This document shows, piece after piece, positions 19,900-23,073 of a stretch of 23,073 nucleotides of DNA; the first letter of the stretch is position 1, and each line of letters begins with the position of its first letter. This stretch comes from Corinectria fuckeliana. Lineage: Eukaryota; Ascomycota; Sordariomycetes; Hypocreales; Nectriaceae. Location of the stretch: NCBI GenBank assembly GCA_019137255.1, contig WPDH01000153.1:156-23228 (forward strand). The letters are read 5' to 3'. The position numbers were made by a program, and so were the translations under genes. Below the pieces are notes generated by a model. That model saw only the letters and a list, made by a program, of their open reading frames with translations. It ran no database searches and had not been told where the DNA came from.

Positions 19900-21420
19900 A
19901 AAGATATTAAGATTATAAACTATCTCTCTTCTCTTTTTAAGAAAAATCTTTTACTATAAAACCTACTCTTACTATAAGCTAAGCTTAGTATAAAAATAAC
20001 TTATAATTAATTTAAAAATCTTATTATTAAGACTAAATATAAACTTAAAGTAATTATCTTAAAAGCTATTTTTCTCTTAGTTTAGAAAATAATAGTAATT
20101 TTAGCTAATACTATTATAAGTTATACTTAATATATAAGTAGTAAGATTTTAATCTTATTATCTCTTATAAAAATAATTATAACTACTATTAAAAAAGTAA
20201 TATTAGCTACCTTTTAGAAAATACTTATTAAGACTTTAACTTAAGCTTAAGTTACTTATAATAAGAGAATACTTTTATTTTTAATAATACTAATATTAAA
20301 AGTAATCTCTTCTTATCTTAGTAAGAAGATTATTATTAGGTTACTTAGTATAACTTCTAATATTATATCTTATATACTATTAAATATTATAATAATTATT
20401 AATTATACCCTTTTAAAAGGTTACTTCTTACTTATAATAGTTTTATACTATCTTTTTAGTAAAGATATTATAGTTCTCTTTTATAAACTAATTATAAATC
20501 TCTTAAAAGATAATACTTAAATTCTTATTATTTTTAGTATAAATATATATTAAGTCTTAAAATAGTTTATAATAATTACTAAGAGAGTTTTAACTAGCTA
20601 TATAAAAAGCTTACTTAAAAACCTTATAGTAAATATTTAATAAGTAAATAATATTAAGATATATATTATAAAACTATTATAAAGCTACTATATAGCTAGA
20701 TCTTACTAATTACTAGTTATATTATTAACTAAACTAATAGATATAAATAAACTTTATAACTAAGATATAATTATAATTATAAAGGTTTATTAAACTAAGC
20801 TCTATTTAAAAGAGATTTAACTTAAGTAATACTTTAAGTGTTTTTACTTTAAATATATTATATAGTAATATTAAGAATAAGCTAAGTATAATTACTATAA
20901 GAGAGCTTATTATATAAAAGATATAATATATCTTACTTTTACTAGTAAGATCTTTTTAGTATATTATAATTATAATAGCTTATACCTAATATAATTTTAT
21001 ATATATTATATAATATAAAAAAAGTAAGAATAAGTAAGAAATACTTATATAAAAAGACTTATATAGTTTAATATTTTAAGTAAGTAATATAAATATATAA
21101 TATACTTACTATAAGATATAATAATATTAATACTAATACTAACTATAATACTAAACTATTTTACTTAAAAGATATCTAAATAGCTTTTAAAATAGTTTTA
21201 AGTTAAACTAAACTTAGGTTTAAGTTTAACCTTTATAGTATTTAGACTAATTAACTAATTAAGAGAGTAAATACTATTAAAAGTTAAAAAAGATATACTA
21301 ATACTAGTTAATAATAAGAATAATACTTAGAAAGATAAAAATAAGTAGTATAAGTAACTTAAACTTAACTTAAGACTAATTAAATTTTAGTATATAATTT
21401 AAGCTAAGTCTTATAAGAAC
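19900..21420 (+). pseudogene. LINE ORF1 (Gag-like, CCHC knuckles)
   Basis: A plus-strand frame is open apart from RIP stops, strongest from about 20,160 to 20,990. At 20,830-20,871 it holds a CX2CX4HX4C knuckle: Cys 20,830 (now TAC), Cys 20,839 (TGT, intact), His 20,854 (now TAT) and Cys 20,869 (now TAT). Gln-like stops and A-K follow, then a second Cys-rich segment from 20,887. This order resembles ORF1 of Tad-type fungal LINEs, an RNA-binding chaperone. The C-terminal part after about 21,000 is low complexity, probably Pro/Glu/Gln-rich before RIP. Start and end are approximate. Confidence 0.72.
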
Positions 21421-21628
21421 TTATTATTATAAGTATATAATTAGTTTTTCTTATAATATAAACCTACTTATAACTTATATTATTATATATATATACTAAG
21501 CTTAACTTACTTCTCTTTTAGGTAAGAGTAGTAAGAGGTTTTTTATCTTATAGCTTACTATTAGGGTTTTTCTCTCTTATTATAAATTAGTTTAAGTTAC
21601 TTAAAAGAAAGACTAGATAGCTATAAGC

Positions 21629-21650
21629 TAAATTAGGTATAAATAAATAA
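21629..21650 (+). repeat. LINE B 3' tail of TAAA-type repeats
   Basis: The sequence AATTAGGTATAAATAAATAA ends the element. Copy C has the same end with about two more ATAA units (22,753-22,781). Short simple-repeat tails are common in fungal LINEs. Confidence 0.7.
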
Positions 21651-21664
21651 AATACTTTTTAAAG
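21651..21664. repeat. LINE B target site duplication, right
   Basis: AATACTTTTTAAAG, the right copy; see 19,724-19,737. Confidence 0.85.
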
Positions 21665-22752
21665 TTATTTACTAAAAAGTCTTAATTCTTTCTTAATTAC
21701 TAAAAACTTAAAAGTAATATTATTTAAGTACTTACTTTTATACTTTAAAAAGTCTTATACTTTCTTTTACTTTTCTTTTTTTTATAAAAGGTTTTCTTTA
21801 AAGATATTTCTATTAGAAGAGATATTATCTCTTAAGTGAATTTTAGCTTTTTTCTACTTATATATTATATTAACCTAAATATTAACTTTTTTTTTTTACT
21901 TTTTCTTCTTATAAGTTATATCTTTTAACTTCTTTTTTACTTAATTTAAAACTATTAAGTAAATATAAATAACTTTCTTTCTAATAAGTTATATAATTTT
22001 CTTCTTACTATTCTAATTTAGCTACTAGACTATATTAGAATTATTATTATCTTTTAAGGCTTATAACTTATATAAAAAAACTTTAAAAGAAGGCTTAAAA
22101 GTTATTACTAGTTAGTCTTATAAGTAACCTCTTATAAAACCTTCTAATAAATACTTTCTACTACTAGGGTTATAACTCTTATAGACTTAAGATAGTATCT
22201 AATATATATTTTTTCTCTTTTAGTTATATAGTTAAAAAAGAGCTTTATAACTCTTATAAATAGTATTCTTAAGATAAAAAAAATAAATATAAAGCTAGTA
22301 AAAGCTATATATATTCTTTATAAGATATAAGTATTACCTAAAAAGACTAGTATTTTTATCTTTTTAAGTATTAAGATCTTATTATTTAAATAAAAAGTTA
22401 TAAAAGCTCTTATAAGGCTTACTTTTAGTTTACACTTTTTAGCTACTTTACTTAAGATAATATTACCTTTTAATCTAATATCTAAAAGAGCTTTTATAGT
22501 ATAACTATTTATATTTCTTAAGTAGACTTTAATTCTTAGTAGCTTCTAATAGTAGGCTAATTTTTAGTCTTACTTATCTCTTAAGATATTAAAGTTAACC
22601 TTAAGATATACTATATTTAATACTTCTTTTAGGTTTTTTACTAATAACTTACTTATATTAGGTTTTCTAATATTAATAATAGTAATTTTTTTATTTTCTT
22701 TTATTAGAAATTTACTAAAGTAAAAAAGTTAACTTAAAAGAGAGTTACTATC
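21665..22752 (-). pseudogene. gypsy Gag-Pro remnant (retropepsin)
   Basis: A minus-strand frame is nearly continuous from 22,730 to 21,670. At about 22,500-22,420 it reads like a retropepsin active site, with L-L-D followed by a degraded T-G-A-x-G-N segment; the Asp codon is at 22,482-22,480. A second protease hallmark follows at about 22,280-22,200, where F-F-I-L-R-I-L-F-I corresponds to the family's I-L-G-(I/L)-P-F. Downstream the sequence becomes charged, as in a protease-RT linker. It ends exactly at the target duplication of LINE copy B, and its frame family resumes beyond that LINE at 19,723. Confidence 0.7.
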
Positions 22753-23073
22753 TTATTTATTTATTTATTTATACCTAATTTAGCTTATAGTTATTTAGTT
22801 CTTCTTTTAAGTAACTTAAACTAATTTATAATAAGAGAGAAAAACTCTTATAATAAGCTATAAGATAAAAAACCTTTTACTACTCTTACCTAAGAGAGAA
22901 GTAAGTTAAGCTTAATATATATATATAATAATATAAGTTATAAGTAGGTTTATTTTATAAGAAAAGCTAATTATATACTTATAATAATAAGTTCTTTTAA
23001 GACTTAGCTTAAATTATATACTAGAATTTAATTAGTCTTAAGTTAAGTTTAAGTTACTTATATTACTTATTTT
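22753..23073 (-). mobile_element. LINE copy C, 3' part, minus strand
   Basis: This is the reverse complement of 21,337-21,650, with transitions and a tail longer by about two tetramer units. The 3' tail is at 22,753 and the rest continues rightward beyond the window. It was inserted into the gypsy Gag-Pro region, whose minus-strand frame begins right beside it. The candidate left target duplication is the roughly 14 bases before 22,753; its partner is outside the window. Confidence 0.82.

Larger units (their letters stand above)
19738..21650 (+). mobile_element. LINE copy B, complete, ORF1 only (about 1.9 kb)
   Basis: The ends are set by a 14-bp target duplication. The element begins GATTAACC, shares its 5' end (19,739) with copy A at 893, and ends in a short TAAATAAATAA tail shared with copy C. 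One plus-strand ORF1 with zinc knuckles fills most of it. I find no endonuclease or RT, so the element looks non-autonomous. It is inserted into the minus-strand gypsy Pro-RT linker, in opposite orientation. Confidence 0.83.
7900..22752 (-). mobile_element. Minus-strand Ty3/gypsy element, split by two insertions
   Basis: Three separated blocks read on the minus strand as one retroelement: protease (21,665-22,752), linker/RT/RNase H/first part of integrase (17,105-19,737) and the rest of integrase plus tail (about 7,900-9,345). The first gap is the LINE copy B flanked by its 14-bp duplication. The second is the chromovirus flanked by TTATA. Protease, RT, RNase H, integrase is the Ty3/gypsy order. 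The upstream gag end is cut by LINE copy C at 22,753. The element's LTRs were not recognised. Confidence 0.8.
1..23073. other. RIP-mutated AT-rich transposon compartment
   Basis: The whole window shows the signature of fungal repeat-induced point mutation: TpA is hugely over-represented, CpA and its complement TpG are rare, and CpG is almost absent. Repeat copies within the window differ by C/T and G/A transitions. Stops in the decayed genes are TAA or TAG placed where a CAA, CAG or TGG codon fits the protein family, and catalytic Asp codons have become Asn. RIP is known from Pezizomycotina and a few other fungi, which points to a filamentous ascomycete. No intact host gene is visible. I could not count dinucleotides exactly. 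Confidence 0.93.

Noticed and set aside
21337..23073. DNA transposon with about 315-bp terminal inverted repeats around a 1.1-kb core
   Set aside because: The arms are the 3' ends of two LINE copies in opposite orientation: both end in the same TAAA tail, the left one has a LINE-type target duplication, and the core is gypsy protease sequence.
1..23073. Mitochondrial, apicomplexan or bacterial-symbiont AT-rich DNA
   Set aside because: Long ORFs are missing, stops sit at Gln/Trp positions of retroelement proteins, and repeat copies differ by transitions; this is RIP, not mutational AT bias in a living genome.

Overview
The window looks like an AT-rich heterochromatic compartment of a filamentous ascomycete (Pezizomycotina) built from transposons destroyed by repeat-induced point mutation (RIP). 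TpA is everywhere, CpA and TpG are scarce, and CpG is almost absent. No long open reading frame survives. When the stop codons are read as former Gln or Trp codons, and N, K, Y, I and R are allowed to stand for D, E, C/H, T/M and G, retroelement proteins appear over kilobases in a constant frame. RIP makes only transitions, so reading frames are kept while every gene is killed. I see no living host gene, rRNA, tRNA or CRISPR array.

Layout. 1-893: the 5' part of a short LINE (copy A, minus strand), inserted in a Ty1/copia element. 894 to about 4,090: copia gag zinc knuckle, protease and integrase (plus strand, frame 1), ending before the reverse transcriptase. About 4,100-7,900: an unidentified decayed minus-strand coding region and AT-rich sequence with no recognised content. 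About 7,900-9,345, 17,105-19,737 and 21,665-22,752: three pieces of one minus-strand Ty3/gypsy element (protease, linker, RT, RNase H, integrase, C-terminal tail). 9,351-17,099: a structurally complete chromovirus (Ty3/gypsy with a chromodomain) with 212-bp LTRs and a TTATA target duplication. 19,738-21,650: a complete 1.9-kb LINE (copy B, plus strand) with a 14-bp target duplication. 22,753-23,073: the 3' end of a third LINE (copy C, minus strand).

History. The gypsy element was already there when the LINEs and the chromovirus entered it. The chromovirus sits inside the gypsy integrase: joining the two flanks across TTATA makes the minus-strand integrase read through in one frame. The chromovirus is probably the youngest, because every CpG I could find lies in it and it keeps more CpA/TpG.

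The least expected features are (1) a long antisense coding-like frame in the chromovirus between the chromodomain and the 3' LTR, and (2) a LINE family that seems to carry only ORF1 and a 3' tail, with no endonuclease or reverse transcriptase. Boundaries of decayed coding regions are approximate; LTR and target-duplication coordinates are exact as read. All comparisons were made by eye, without database searches.
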